Assembly: GCF_030272615.1 (NCBI RefSeq)
Contig: NC_081408.1
Location: 64,476,614-64,540,613 of the forward strand
From: Cryptomeria japonica
Taxonomy: Eukaryota > Streptophyta > Pinopsida > Cupressales > Cupressaceae
Direction of reading: 5' to 3'
DNA length: 64,000 nt
The first letter of the stretch is position 1; each line of letters begins with the position of its first letter. The notes under the pieces were generated by a model that saw nothing but the letters and a program-made list of their open reading frames with translations, did not search any database and was not told where the DNA came from. Position numbers and translations under genes: made by a program. Shown one piece after another: positions 1-11,228 of the stretch.

Positions 1-2995
1 GTTCATGGTGACAAGATGTACCTTGAACGAACCCATGACATTACACCAGAGTTAATTCATGTTGTGACTGGATTCTGTAATGTTGGGGAAGTCCCCATTC
101 TTTGAAAGATCCCCAAAACCAAAGTAATAGAGCTCACCGATTCTGTGAGTGACCAATAGACAATGACGGTCAACACCATTAGAGCTAATTTGGTGAAATA
201 TGCATATATGGTAATTGGGTATAGAATATTCTATGCTAGGGGAATAAACTATGTTACTTCAGTTGTGGTGCATGCCACTTACAAGATGATAAAGGAAAAT
301 GCAGAATGTGACTTATGTACCTATATGTAGAAACAACTCATGGAGAACTTGAAGTCGATCAAATTGGACAAAACTCAGAGGTTTAAGTTTGGTCAACTAC
401 TTGTTCATTTATTTTTGTACTTTCAAAGATATTTTCTTGGAGTCGGTGATGTTCAATGGTCAATGGACCTATCGGTTTCCAGATAAATAAAGGAGAGTAT
501 ACAAGTAGTAGGAACTACATATCCAGAGACTCTAAACATTTATTTTGATGAATTAAAACTAAAAAATGAACTAGAGAACGAGAATATTTGGTGATTTAGT
601 TAAGAAATATGAATATGACATCTATTTCACCATCAAAAAAGATCACTGTATAATGGAAGCGGTCGAACCCAGAAAAGATGTAGTTGGGCTTATGGGCTAT
701 GAAGTGGTAAATGATATATTGATAGGGTATGCCTCTACCCTACTAGCTTCACCACTGGAACCCAAGAAGAAGAGGACCGATACTTATTTAGAGAGGATCA
801 AACCTATTGAGGTATCGAAGAAGATAAAGGGTAAAGTAGTGTCATCAACATCGACACCGGTTACATCTGCTACTAGTTCTAAAGTGACCAAAAGGTCACC
901 TGCTAAAAATAAATCGAAGGCTATTCTGGAAAAGGTATTTGAACGGAAGAGGAAAACCAGGAATAACTCACCAGATCCATAAGACTCTGAACAAGAGGTA
1001 GAAGTAAAAAAAACAAGGCAATCTACCAAGAAGATGAAGTCAACCGGTAATGTACCAGCAACCTCTGCACTGGTAAATATAGATATTTATTCTTACAAAC
1101 CTATGACACATTGTCAAAGGACCATAAACAATATTAGAAGAAAAGTTCTTGATGATTTAAAAGACTATTTTGATGATTTCAATGATAGTGAAAAGGAGGA
1201 TGTTGAACAAGAACTTATTAAATATCTATGTATTAATGATTGGTCACCTTCTGAAATTAAATCAGTTACTTCTAAATCTTTGTATGATTCTTTGGATAAC
1301 AATTGGTGCATTGCTATTGAAAAAGAGCAAGACATCAGGGAGAAAGTTTTTGTTCAATACTTTCTAGATACCTCTAATTCTGAATTGTTTGAAATCATTG
1401 ACAAGATCAAAGGCATTTTCTTCATGCAAAGAAGGAGACATCAGCTACTCGAAGGCAAATCTTCTAAAGTGGAAAAAGACACCCATTTGAGGGTTAAAAC
1501 TATTGCCAACATGCAAAAAGTATACGAAGCTAATCAGTTGGTTGAGCAAGAGCCTGACCTATCCACAGCCAAACCGGATGTAGTCTTTGACAATATAGGT
1601 GAAAGAATAGTAGAACAAAATGACCCCATTGATGTTGATGCACTAGATATGGAGGATACCACTCCAGATAAGGAAGAAGCTGAAAAAGAAAGAGTAGAGA
1701 AGGAAAAGGAAGAGAAAGTAGAAAAAAAGAAACTTGAAAAAGAGAAAGTGGAGAAAGAAAAACAAGATAAAGAGCAAGCAGAGAAAGAATGACACGAGAA
1801 GAAGAAGGAAGAAGAGAAAAAGAAGAAGAAGGAAGAAGAGGAAACAAAGAAGAAGGAAGAATAGAAGAAGAGGAAGGAAGAAGAGGAAAAGAAGAATAAG
1901 GAAGAAGAGAAGAAGAGGAAGGAACAAGAGGAAAAGCAGAAGAAGGAATAAGAGGAGAAGAGGAAAGAAACATTGCAGAAAAAGGAAGAGGAGAAAAGGA
2001 GAGAAGAAGAGAGGAAGAAACAGGAGGAGAAAGTGAAGGCTGCCAAGGTAGCCCAAGAAAAAGAAAAATAGGAGAAGAGAAGACAAGTGGAGGTCAAGGC
2101 CAAAGAAGGAGAGCATATTCCTAAGGCAACTGAAGATCAAACCAAGCAGGCTGATTCCACCAGTTCCATTGATTTGACTCTTGCCTGTCTGACCCAATTG
2201 GTTGATGAGACTGAGCTACTGCAAAGCATTCAATTAGCGTAGGAGAGATTGGATGAATTGAGGAAAAAGAAAGAGCAGGATGTCATTTAGTTTGCTATTG
2301 ACACCCTCTCCAATCTAATCCCTGGTACTAACCTCCCCAGTACTGATTCCTCGCTAGCAAAGCTCAAATTTCTTTGCATACTTGTCGATGAATAGGTACA
2401 ATGTTTGGAAGATGTTGCCCAGGCCACAACAAAGAAAAGCCATGAAAAGGCACTCGCAGTTGCCTTAGTACAACACATGAATGAAGACCAGGCAAAATTG
2501 CGTAAACAAAAAGGTGATATAAGTTCAACTATGGGTGAAGGTCAACTACTCTTGAGTAAAATATTCTAACCTCACCTATTTTGTGAAGATGCTCTGAAAC
2601 AGAAGACACTATTACAAATGAAGTTATAGAAGTACATCAGCAACTTCAAACTGCCCTATGATCTATTCACAACCTATGCACACACTATTCATCATTATCA
2701 CCATCAGATTGCAAAGCTTGACTCAGAGATCTACAATTGGACTTGAGATCTGCAGGAGCTTCAATTGATGTTATTGCCAAAATTGTAGGTTCTTCATAAG
2801 TGCTTCCTCAACTTAGAGGCTATCACTGTGACACAGGAGTTGAGCACCATAGATGTGATGGAAGAGTTAGCCTTCCAGATAAAGACCAAGAGTGAAATTG
2901 CTGCCTCACTTCTTGAGTCGTGGTCTTCAGACATGAAGAATTTTATGCAAAACTTTAAATCTCTTTTTGAGAAGTTTTATTCTTTATTGTCATGA
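1..2995 (+). pseudogene. Conserved ORF of the A/B/E family (ORF2), decayed; function unknown
   Basis: From 653 to 2,995 a single frame runs through with about twelve nonsense codons (for example 980-982, 1,790-1,792, 2,993-2,995 as the natural end) and no frameshift; related coding extends back to position 1. The N-terminal part (reading ...GDKMYLERTHDITPELIH at the left edge, then VEPRKDVVGLMGYEV near 660) aligns with the same ORF in element B (VEPRQI...GYEVDD near 19,630) and in E (near 55,640). The middle (1,100-1,500) is acidic and helical. Residues from about 1,670 to 2,100 are an extreme Lys/Glu coiled coil. The C-terminal part is helical with no motif I recognise. There is no protease, RT or integrase signature. 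Position just upstream of the polypurine tracts is that of the env-like ORF of Sireviruses, but I see no signal peptide or membrane segment. Confidence 0.6.
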
Positions 2996-3058
2996 ACACA
3001 TACTCTGTTTTTATATTATGCAAATGGCAATATTTTGCATTACTTTTTCATTGTTGGC

Positions 3059-3250
3059 AAAGGGGGAGTAGTGTATCTTAAAATTTTGGCGAGTATTACA
3101 AATTCCTGCACATACTTGTAATTTTTACAAAGGGAGTAGTGTGTATTCTTAGGGGGAGTAATTTTTCTTATGGCATCTATTTTTATTTTGCAAAAGCACT
3201 TGGATGTCAAAACTTTTCCTAAGTGTTGCCATCAATGCTAAAGGGGGAGA
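3059..3250 (+). promoter_or_regulatory. Multiple polypurine tracts of element A
   Basis: Purine tracts AAAGGGGGAG or close variants occur at about 3,059-3,069, 3,129-3,138, 3,151-3,160 and 3,240-3,250. The last one abuts the LTR start at 3,252 and is the probable plus-strand primer. Several tracts in a row are a known hallmark of Sireviruses. Confidence 0.75.
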
Positions 3251-3251
3251 T

Positions 3252-3340
3252 TATTGGTATTTTGATGATGTTTAGTTTTGATTGTCATTGATGGACACAC
3301 ACTTATTTGATGTATGAATTATTTGGTATTGTATGTATAG
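3252..3340 (+). repeat. Element A 3' LTR, first part
   Basis: It starts TATTGGTATTTTGATG directly after the polypurine tract and stops at the TATAG target duplication of element D. It continues at 11,229. Confidence 0.75.
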
Positions 3341-4612
3341 TGTAAAGCAGAAAATTGAACCCTAGGTGTTCTCCCCCACTCCAAGGAGAAAGGAGGTCAC
3401 TAGGATTGACGGTTTTCACTTAGGAGGGACTTTACATTCAAAAGAGGGGTTGAAACCCACAAGATCCAATCCCACACAATGTAGGATTGGGTTCTAAATG
3501 AGTTTCAAGGGTTGAGATATCAAGGATACCCTCTTTTGTAAAGAATGTAGATAGAAAGATCGAACTAGGAATGCATGTAAAGTAAGAAAGATTCACTTAT
3601 AAACAAAGATAGGAATACGGGATGAAGTTGTGGACCTGGAATTAGCAGTAAAATGTCGAGATGATGCTGTTCTACAAATTCGAGTGAAAGTTGATGGGAC
3701 GATGGCACCCGGCATGCACACGGTCCTCCGAAAAATCCGCGAAATGAAGGCAGATCTGTTTGTCTCTGCACAAGGATTCCAGATCTTCAATTATAGCTGT
3801 GTACCTGCAACCTACACACAGAAAAGAGAGGACGATTGGGGGGTTAGGGATTAGGGGTTTGTCTTTAGGTCAAACCCTAGTTTTGGAATTAACCAAGAAA
3901 TGAGAATGCTGTAAATGTAAATGTTTGTAATGTAAACAAGTAATGATATCTTGTTGTAAGAATGTTTGTATTCTTACATGCAAAGGCGTAATAAATTTGG
4001 TATTTTGTATGTTGTAAGTGATCTCCTCTTCAATGGTTGAATCCTTGTCTTGAATACAACACTTAGCCTCGAATGGAGACTTAGAATGCTCAATTGCTTG
4101 AAGGAATGCTTGAATGCTTGAATGTTTGAATGTTTGAATATCACTTCCGCGTCTTGCTCTTACTTATTTCCTTCCTCCCTTTCTAGGAGAGGAAAAGTAG
4201 TTTATATACTTGTCAATTAGGGCTGATAGACTAATTTTTCCGACCTTAAGCTGAACTAGAAACAATATTTTCCAATTTGCAAACTTAAAGACCCGATGCC
4301 CAAAAGAGACCGGGCCCAAAATAGGGCCAGGGACCAGGGCACTTGGTGCTAGGGACCATGGCGCTGGGCGCCATGGTCTTGAGGGACTAGGGTGCTAGGC
4401 ACCCTAGTCCTGAAGGACCAAGGCGCTGGGCGCCATGGTCCCACCTCTCGAGACAGCAGGGTGCAAGGAGGATCAGGCCAGGGTGCTGAAAAATGCAGTT
4501 TTTGGTGTCGTAAATAGGTTTTGGGGTCTCCATTCCGGTTCAACGTTGCACCGCCATCATGAAGACCCAAATGCAATTGAAATTTCAAGTGTCACAATTT
4601 TAGGACGCTACA
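3341..4612 (-). repeat. Element D 3' LTR (left copy)
   Basis: It matches 9,985-11,223 over its length with scattered substitutions and small indels; about four differences fall in the first 127 bases. It contains a GC-rich block of palindromes at 4,330-4,441 in an otherwise AT-rich sequence. Confidence 0.9.
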
Positions 4613-5517
4613 TTTAGCCCTGACTTTAGAGGGAGTATAAGCGTACGCCCATACTTCTGGTAAAGTACAAGGAAACAACATTGAAGGACTTTCACCACAT
4701 CAAGAAGGCAAGATATACCAAGCCCCCAGTGGACTAAGGATCTTACGGCTTTGATTGACAAAATAAAAGGGTAGATCATGAGGGAGAACCATGACTATCA
4801 GTAGTAAGGTTCCCTCACTATGAGTCATGCAAGAAAGATATCAAAAATTTTCAAGGTAAAGCTAAATTTGCCAAGAAATTTTCAAGTATCTTGAAGAGAT
4901 ATGCATGGGGTGTATGCCCCCCTACGTTAAAGTGATCGCACATGCCTCATCGGGGGTGATTGCCTTAAGGTAGTGATACATATAGGAAATGAGAAGGAAA
5001 GGAGTACCTTATCACAAGGATTTAGCCCCCAAGTGTGAGATAAGCCCAAGGATAATAGACACAAAACACAAAGCACAAGGTGACTTCACCTTCCTTGGGG
5101 TCAGTATGCTATATGATAATTCATGTATATCATATATATGTATGCATAATTGTTCTTCATTCCCCAATCCTGGAAGGTCACCTAGAAGAAGGGAACACAT
5201 GTGTCTTTTGAGTCAACATGAGAGAGACCAAGAGAGATCTCAATGCTTTGCATCATCCTCAAGTAGACAACACTAAGGACAACAAATAGAAGAATGAGAA
5301 TAAGACATAGAAGAAGTAACAAAAAAGATCAAGAGATGAGGAGAGAGTCTGCTATGCTAATGAACTAGTCTAGCACATCATCTACCCCCCGATCTTGCTG
5401 ATCAATATTTCGGGAAGGTAGGAAACACGCTAGAGGAGGAACATCCAACACAACAGATGGAGCTATCACAAGATCCAAACAAGGGCTGTGTTCATGTTCC
5501 AAGCCACGTTGTTCTTG
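4613..5517. other. Element D interior without coding signal
   Basis: This stretch lies between the end of the gag-protease frame and the 3' LTR of element D (minus orientation). Short ORFs at 4,989-5,276 and 5,012-5,200 show no recognisable domain. I see no RT or integrase remnant here. Confidence 0.5.
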
Positions 5518-6799
5518 TCAAGGAGCTAGGATAAGTGCTTTAGAAAATTCATTAGATAAATGGTTATCAACATCAACATATTCATATTCACTATTAGAAT
5601 CAAAAGAAGTAACATTTTCATCATGAATAACATTTTCATCTATATCATCATCAAGATTTATAAAAATAGGATCTTTAACTCGCACAGGATCAAGACCATC
5701 ATGCATCTTATGTTTAGGACATTTTGGCTCAATTTCTGGCAGAGGAGAAAATGGAATAATACTAGCTGACAGTGTTTTTGGGGATTGCAAAGTTTGAGAA
5801 GCAGCTGCCTGAGCTCTAAGATGACGCTTTCGTCTGCATTCACATGCAGAATGATTTCGTCTAGTCTTAGTAGGAAGTTGAGAAGATTGAGGAGGAGGAA
5901 TATTCTCATCCTTATCACTTGGTTTAGGAATATCTCTTAGGTTGGATAATAGGAGAAGAGGAAGGTCTCTTCTTTCTATAAGAAGAAGGAGGAGGAACTG
6001 CTCCATATAAAGGAAGAATATTTGGTTTAGGAAGGAGACCAAGTCCATCATGACGAGGAGGTACAGGTCTACTTTTAGAAAGTTTATTAGGCATAGACAT
6101 AGTCACATCCATAGGGATGGGTTGGGAATCTTCTTGAGGAAAGACATTAGTTTTATCTTTCAAAGGAAGAACTTCCTTCTCAAGAATGATAGGAATATCA
6201 AGTTTGGGTGTTCTAGGTTCACTTAGAGATAGGATCATATCTTTTTTCCACTTTTGATAAGATTTGAAAAGATGATCACTTCACAGTGGAAGAGATTGGA
6301 ATTGTTTAGGCCAAAAGTAATCAATAGGAACGCTAGAAATTCTTTCAGCTGGTTTAAAGAGACTATGATTGACAGTAACAACTTCACCATTATGGGGAAA
6401 TTTCAAACACTTGTGAATAGGAGAAGAAATAGCTTTCATGGAAGATAGCCAAGGATAGCCTAGCTTCACATGAAATTGTTCAGACGATGGAATAATAGCA
6501 AAGCTCACATCAAGGGATTTGTTATGGACCTCAATAGGTAATGTAATAGAACTGATTGCAGGAGAAGAAAATGCATCAAATAATTTCACAACCACATTTG
6601 TTTTGTCATAGATCACTTGATTCAATTGCAGAGTAAAAAGAAATTCTTCAGTAATGATATTAACCATGCAAGAAGGATCAATAAGCACTCCACGACAAGG
6701 TGTATTCTTGACTTTTGCAACTATATATAAAGGACCATTAGGTGCCCTGATAGTTTCACTAGAATCAAATGTGATGGAAGGTTCTTTAGGGATTTTCTG
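5518..6799 (-). pseudogene. Element D protease and C-terminal region of the gag-pro frame
   Basis: The frame follows gag without a shift after one stop. At about 6,690-6,640 it reads LIDPSCMVN, the position of a retropepsin active site, but the expected D-S/T-G is D-P-S, so the catalytic triad is lost. Further on, GYPWLSSMKAI... resembles the conserved C-terminal part of plant gypsy proteases (GRPWL...). The region after 6,280 is proline-rich and then acidic (LDDDIDENV). There is a stop near 6,281 and a frame change between about 6,050 and 6,240. Activity is not expected. Confidence 0.65.
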
Positions 6800-8611
6800 C
6801 TACTCTACAAAGTTAATCACATTCGGAGTCATAGACACAAGATCATCAGGTGAGACAGAGGAATCATTAGTATCAATTGCATTAGAGGTATGAGAAGGTA
6901 ACGGATCAGTAAAAATCTTGAGATTTTGGTTCGGAGGAGCTACAGATGTGTTGCCTTTATCATTCACACCAGAAACAGAGATAGTATTATTATCAATCAA
7001 ATCTTGAATTTTACCCTTTAAAGCAAAACTTTTTTTAGTATCATGCCTAGGTTGACGATGAAATTGACAAAAAGATTTGTTATCAAAATAGGGTGAATTA
7101 ATCTTTGCAGGATCTATTTGCCTTATAGGAGGAAGAGTAAGCACATTTTGTTCAAATAATTTATTCATAATACTATGCAATGATTCATTCAAATGAGTAA
7201 ATTTTCTTTCTTTCTTGAAAAACTTAGAAATAGGAGGCACACCTGATGCTGCATTCACATTGTTGTTGATGATGTTTTCATTGAATTTAATGGACTCTCT
7301 GTTTGGTTTAAACTTCCCAAATGGTTGTTGACTACTATCACCCTTATCACTCGGAGCCATAGGATTTGCTTGTTCCATTTGACTCACAGTCAGTTGATAA
7401 TTGTGAAGAGTTGCACACAACTGTTGGAAAGAAGTAAACTCAGAAAACAGGAGTTTTTCTCTAATATCTTTTTGCAAATTAGAAATAAAGATTCTTTGAA
7501 TATCATTGTCAGGTACTGGAAAAGAAATTTGAGCATACAAATGCTTATATCTACGAATGAAATCAGTCACTTTTTCTTTAACACCTTGTTTACAATGCAT
7601 TAAATCAATCAAAGTAACTTTAGGACTTATATTGTTTTGAAATTGTTGAATAAAAGCATTTGCAAGTTGTTGGAAAGAAGTAATAGAATAGGAAGGCAAT
7701 GAGCAATACCATTGTAGAGCCTTGTCTCTTAATGTTCTAGTAAACAGTTTTGCAAGCAATCTTTGGTCATGAGCAAAATCGGTACATATTGTTTGAAAAG
7801 TCTTAACATGTGTTAGAGGATCCCCTTTACCATTATAAAGCTCCAACTGCGGGATTTCAACATGCTTAGGGGGAATAGCTCAAACAATGTCAAGAGAAAG
7901 TGGGCTCGCAACATCAAATGTGGGCACACTAAACTTAGATTGATTCATAGAGGCAATTTGTTGCTGTAAAGAAGAGACAGTTTGTGCAAGATTGTTAATG
8001 GTTGCTTCAGTCGAAGAATTCATATTAGACGTGTTAGATTTAGATGGAGGTATTATGTTATTGAAAGAAGGTATTGATTGAGATAAAGGTGGTGGGACAC
8101 TATGATAGTTAGTCATAGGAGATGATTGGAAATGAGGAACACTACAAGGAGGAATGGAATGGTTAAATGAATTGCCCCCTTGCGCCAGGTTCATTTGTGG
8201 AGATGTAATAGGAACACTCATTGAAGGAATGAATGAAGAAGTCGGATTGAATGAAGGAAGAGGGTTAATTGAAGAAGAAGGATTGCCCCCATGACTGGTG
8301 ATCATAGGTGGAATGTCTTGTATTGAAGTAGTCATTATGTTTGATGTAAAAGTAGGTATACTATCAATGGAAGTTGTCAAAGGAATAGAATGATTGACTT
8401 GAGTAGGAGGTTGTGTATAACCTAAAGTTTCAGCACAACTCTTCATAGGCATCACATTCGAGTCCACAATGTGTGCAATACTACACAAAATATCAATTCC
8501 ATTCCTATCATTTTGAACCATATGTTTTAGACCCTCAATTAAGGGAAGAGCTTGACTATCAGGGTATTCTTGAGACATCCATTGTCGAAAATCATCAAAT
8601 TGGTTATCCAA
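6800..8611 (-). pseudogene. Element D gag
   Basis: An N-terminal segment (8,611-7,881) begins MDNQFDDFRQWMSQE and becomes rich in Pro, Ser and Asn. One TGA (7,878-7,880) separates it in the same frame from a typical plant Ty3/gypsy gag core (7,850-7,300). The core contains the LYNGKGDPLTHVKTF and LRDKALQWYCSLPSYSI motifs, a basic DFIRRYKHLYAQI stretch, and a tail with a histidine/cysteine-like CQFHRQPRHDTKK motif. Gag forms the virus-like particle and binds the RNA. The stop looks like CGA to TGA. Family assignment is from motif recognition only. Confidence 0.8.
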
Positions 8612-9965
8612 TTTTGAAAGTTGTTCTACAGAAACCTCATGGAGAGATTATTCATCATTAAGAGGATTAGAGGAATTACCCGTGTCCTCATTAAAAAGGC
8701 CATTCAAATTAGGTTCCATCTCCTCAGTAATTAAACCTTGGAAAGACTTAATTCTAAGGCTTCGTCTAACGGGAATAGTGTAAGTACACTTATTGTTGTA
8801 AAACTCATGCACTAGGGAGAGAGAAGATTTTGAATTTAGAGGTAGCAAATTTCAATAAAATCAGCCAATCTCCTAGATTTAAGCTGTTAAATACAATCAG
8901 GACAATCTCCCGAAATTTCGGAAAAAATGTCCGGGACCATGGCGAACGGAGTGCACATGGTCCTCGCAACTTTTTTCGAAATTTTCAGGGATGAAAGTTA
9001 TGATGATTTTAAAGCTAACCTGAAAAAATTGAGTGATTTTACGATCTATAGATAGGCAAAATTAAAGTTGCAATCTCAAAATTGAACTCTACCAAGATTG
9101 TTGAAAAATGCAAAATTTGAATTTTGAAAAAGAGAGGGAAACTGAAATTTTGAATTTTATGATTTTAGAGGGAATACTAAAAGCAATGCAGGTTTTGAAA
9201 TTTAAAAATTGACTCAATTTCATGCAAAATTCAATTTTGAAAGTGGAAATCAAGGTTGTTGCAATTAAACATTTAATTTCAAAAGTCACAAATTGCAAAA
9301 ATTTGAATAAAGCACTAAAATTTCGAATTAATGCCAACACACTTTTCAGATTTAGGATAGTAAGAAGCACAATTTTGACATGAATTTTAATTTCAATAAT
9401 TTTTTGAATGATTAGAAGCCTCAATCCAAGCAATCACTAGACCAACTTTGACTTTAATTTTGAAAGTGTTAGAATTGATGAAATCAGCCAAAATTCTGGA
9501 TTTTAGCAGAAAAATATAGTAAGATCTAGCTCCCAAAATTTCGGAAAAAATGTCGGGGACGATGGCGCTCGGGGTGCACATGGTCCTCGCAAATTTTTTC
9601 CAAATTTTTAGGGATGAGAGATATTATGATTTTGTTGCGGAATCCAAAGTTACAGCCGATTTGGAGGTGTTTTAATCAATGAAATCATCAATCAAAGGCT
9701 GAATCAAGAGGGTTTTAAAAATTAGGGTTTTGACACTTAACCACTTAATTTTCAAAATTAAAGCATAGATATGATTTGACAATTTGCAGTAGGAGGGTAG
9801 ATCTGAAACAAGCATTATCAATTAAACATTTCACAAGCTCAATTACTAAAATGAAAAATTTTAGGGTTTTTATGCAATTAACCTCTAAAATTTGCAAAAG
9901 ATGAAAATGTAATTAAGGAAGCAAAATTTTTAGATCTAACCATGAATAATTAGAATTAGGGTGTT
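8612..9965 (-). other. Element D 5' leader
   Basis: This is AT-rich leader between the primer site and gag (minus orientation). It contains two diverged copies of a roughly 170-bp unit (about 8,855-9,025 and 9,472-9,645), each with a GGGAC-ATGGC...GTGCACATGGTCCTCGCAA block. A related block also occurs in both LTRs (about 3,696-3,748 and 10,338-10,380). No coding signal is seen. Confidence 0.6.
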
Positions 9966-9984
9966 CACGTCGCGTTCACCAAAA
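9966..9984 (-). promoter_or_regulatory. Element D primer-binding site
   Basis: On the minus strand the sequence just after the right-hand LTR reads TTTTGGTGAACGCGACGTG. The TGGTGAAC... form is typical of tRNA-primed plant retrotransposons; I do not assign the tRNA. It fixes the element's orientation. Confidence 0.6.
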
Positions 9985-11223
9985 TGTAAAGCGGAAAATC
10001 GAACCCTAGGTGTTCTCCCCCACTCCAAGGAGAAAGGAGGTCACTAGGATTGACGATTTTCACTTACGAGGGACTTTACATTCAAAAGAGGGGTTGAAAC
10101 CCACAAGATCCAATCCCACACAATGCAGGATTGGGTTCTAAATGAGTTTCAAGGGTTGAGATATCAAGGATACCCTCTTTTGTAAAGAATGTAGATAGAA
10201 AGATCAAACTAGGAATGCATGTAAAGTAAGAAAGATTCACTTATAAACAGAGATATGAATACGGGATGAAGTTGGGGACCTAGAATTAGCAGTAAAATGT
10301 CGAGATGATGTTGTTCTGCAAATTCGAGCGAAAGTTGATGGGACGATGGCCGACATGCACACAGTCCTCTGAAAAATCTACGAAACGAAGGGGGATCTGT
10401 TCGTCTCTGCACAAGGATTCCAGATCTTCAATTATAGCCGCGTACCTGCAACCTACACATAGAAAAGAGAGGATGATTGGGGGGTTAGGGATTAGGGGTT
10501 TGCCTTTAGGTCAAACCCCGGTTTTGGAATTAACCAAGAAATGAGAATGCTGTAAATGTAAATGTTTGTAATGTAAACAAGTACTGATACCTTGTTGTAA
10601 GAATGTTTGTATTCTTACATGCGAAGGTGTAATGAATGTTGTATTTTGTATGTTGTAAGTGATCTCCTCTTCAATGGTTGAATCCTTGTCTTGAATGCAA
10701 CACTTAGCCTTGAATGGAGACTTAGAATGCTCAATTGCTTGAAGGAATGCTTGAATGCTTGAATGTTTGAATATCACTTCCGCGTCTTGCTCTTACTTAT
10801 TTCCTTCCTCCCTTTCTAGGAGAGGAAAAGTAGTTTATATACTTGTCAATTAGGGCTGATAGACTAATTTTTCTAACCTTAGGCTGACCTAGAAACAATA
10901 TATTCCAATTTGCAAACTTAAAGACCCGATGCCCAAAAGAGACCGGGTCCAAAATAGGGCCAGGGACCAGGGTGTTGGGCGCCATGGTCCTGGGGGACCA
11001 GGGCACTGGGTGCCCTAGTCCTGAAGGACCAGGGTGCTGGGCGCCATGGTCCCACCTCCTGAGACAGCAGGGTGCAAGGAGGATCAGGCCAAGGTACTGA
11101 AAAATGCAGTTTTTGGTGTCGTAAACAGGTTTCGGGGTCTCCATTCCGGTTCAAAGTTGCGCCGCCATCGTGAAGACCCAAATGCAGTCGAAATTACAAG
11201 TGTCACAATTTTAGGATGCTACA
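9985..11223 (-). repeat. Element D 5' LTR (right copy)
   Basis: Partner of 3,341-4,612, bounded by TGTAAAGCGG and CTACA and followed by the TATAG duplication at 11,224-11,228. The GC-rich palindrome block recurs at about 10,969-11,052. Confidence 0.9.
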
Positions 11224-11228
11224 TATAG

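Larger units (their letters stand above)
3341..11223 (-). mobile_element. Element D: gypsy-type LTR retrotransposon with gag-protease only, minus strand
   Basis: Two LTRs (3,341-4,612 and 9,985-11,223) begin TGTAAAGC and end CTACA, and exact 5-bp target duplications TATAG flank the element (3,336-3,340 and 11,224-11,228). The primer-binding site lies on the minus strand next to the right-hand LTR, so transcription runs leftward. The only coding region is a gag-protease frame at 8,611-5,518. No reverse transcriptase, RNase H or integrase motif is visible in the 5.4-kb interior, so mobilisation would have needed enzymes in trans. It inserted into the 3' LTR of element A. Confidence 0.9.

Noticed and set aside
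1530-2197. Long minus-strand ORFs rich in Ser, Phe and Leu
   Set aside because: They are the complement of the GAA/AAG-rich coiled coil of element A's ORF; composition alone keeps them open.
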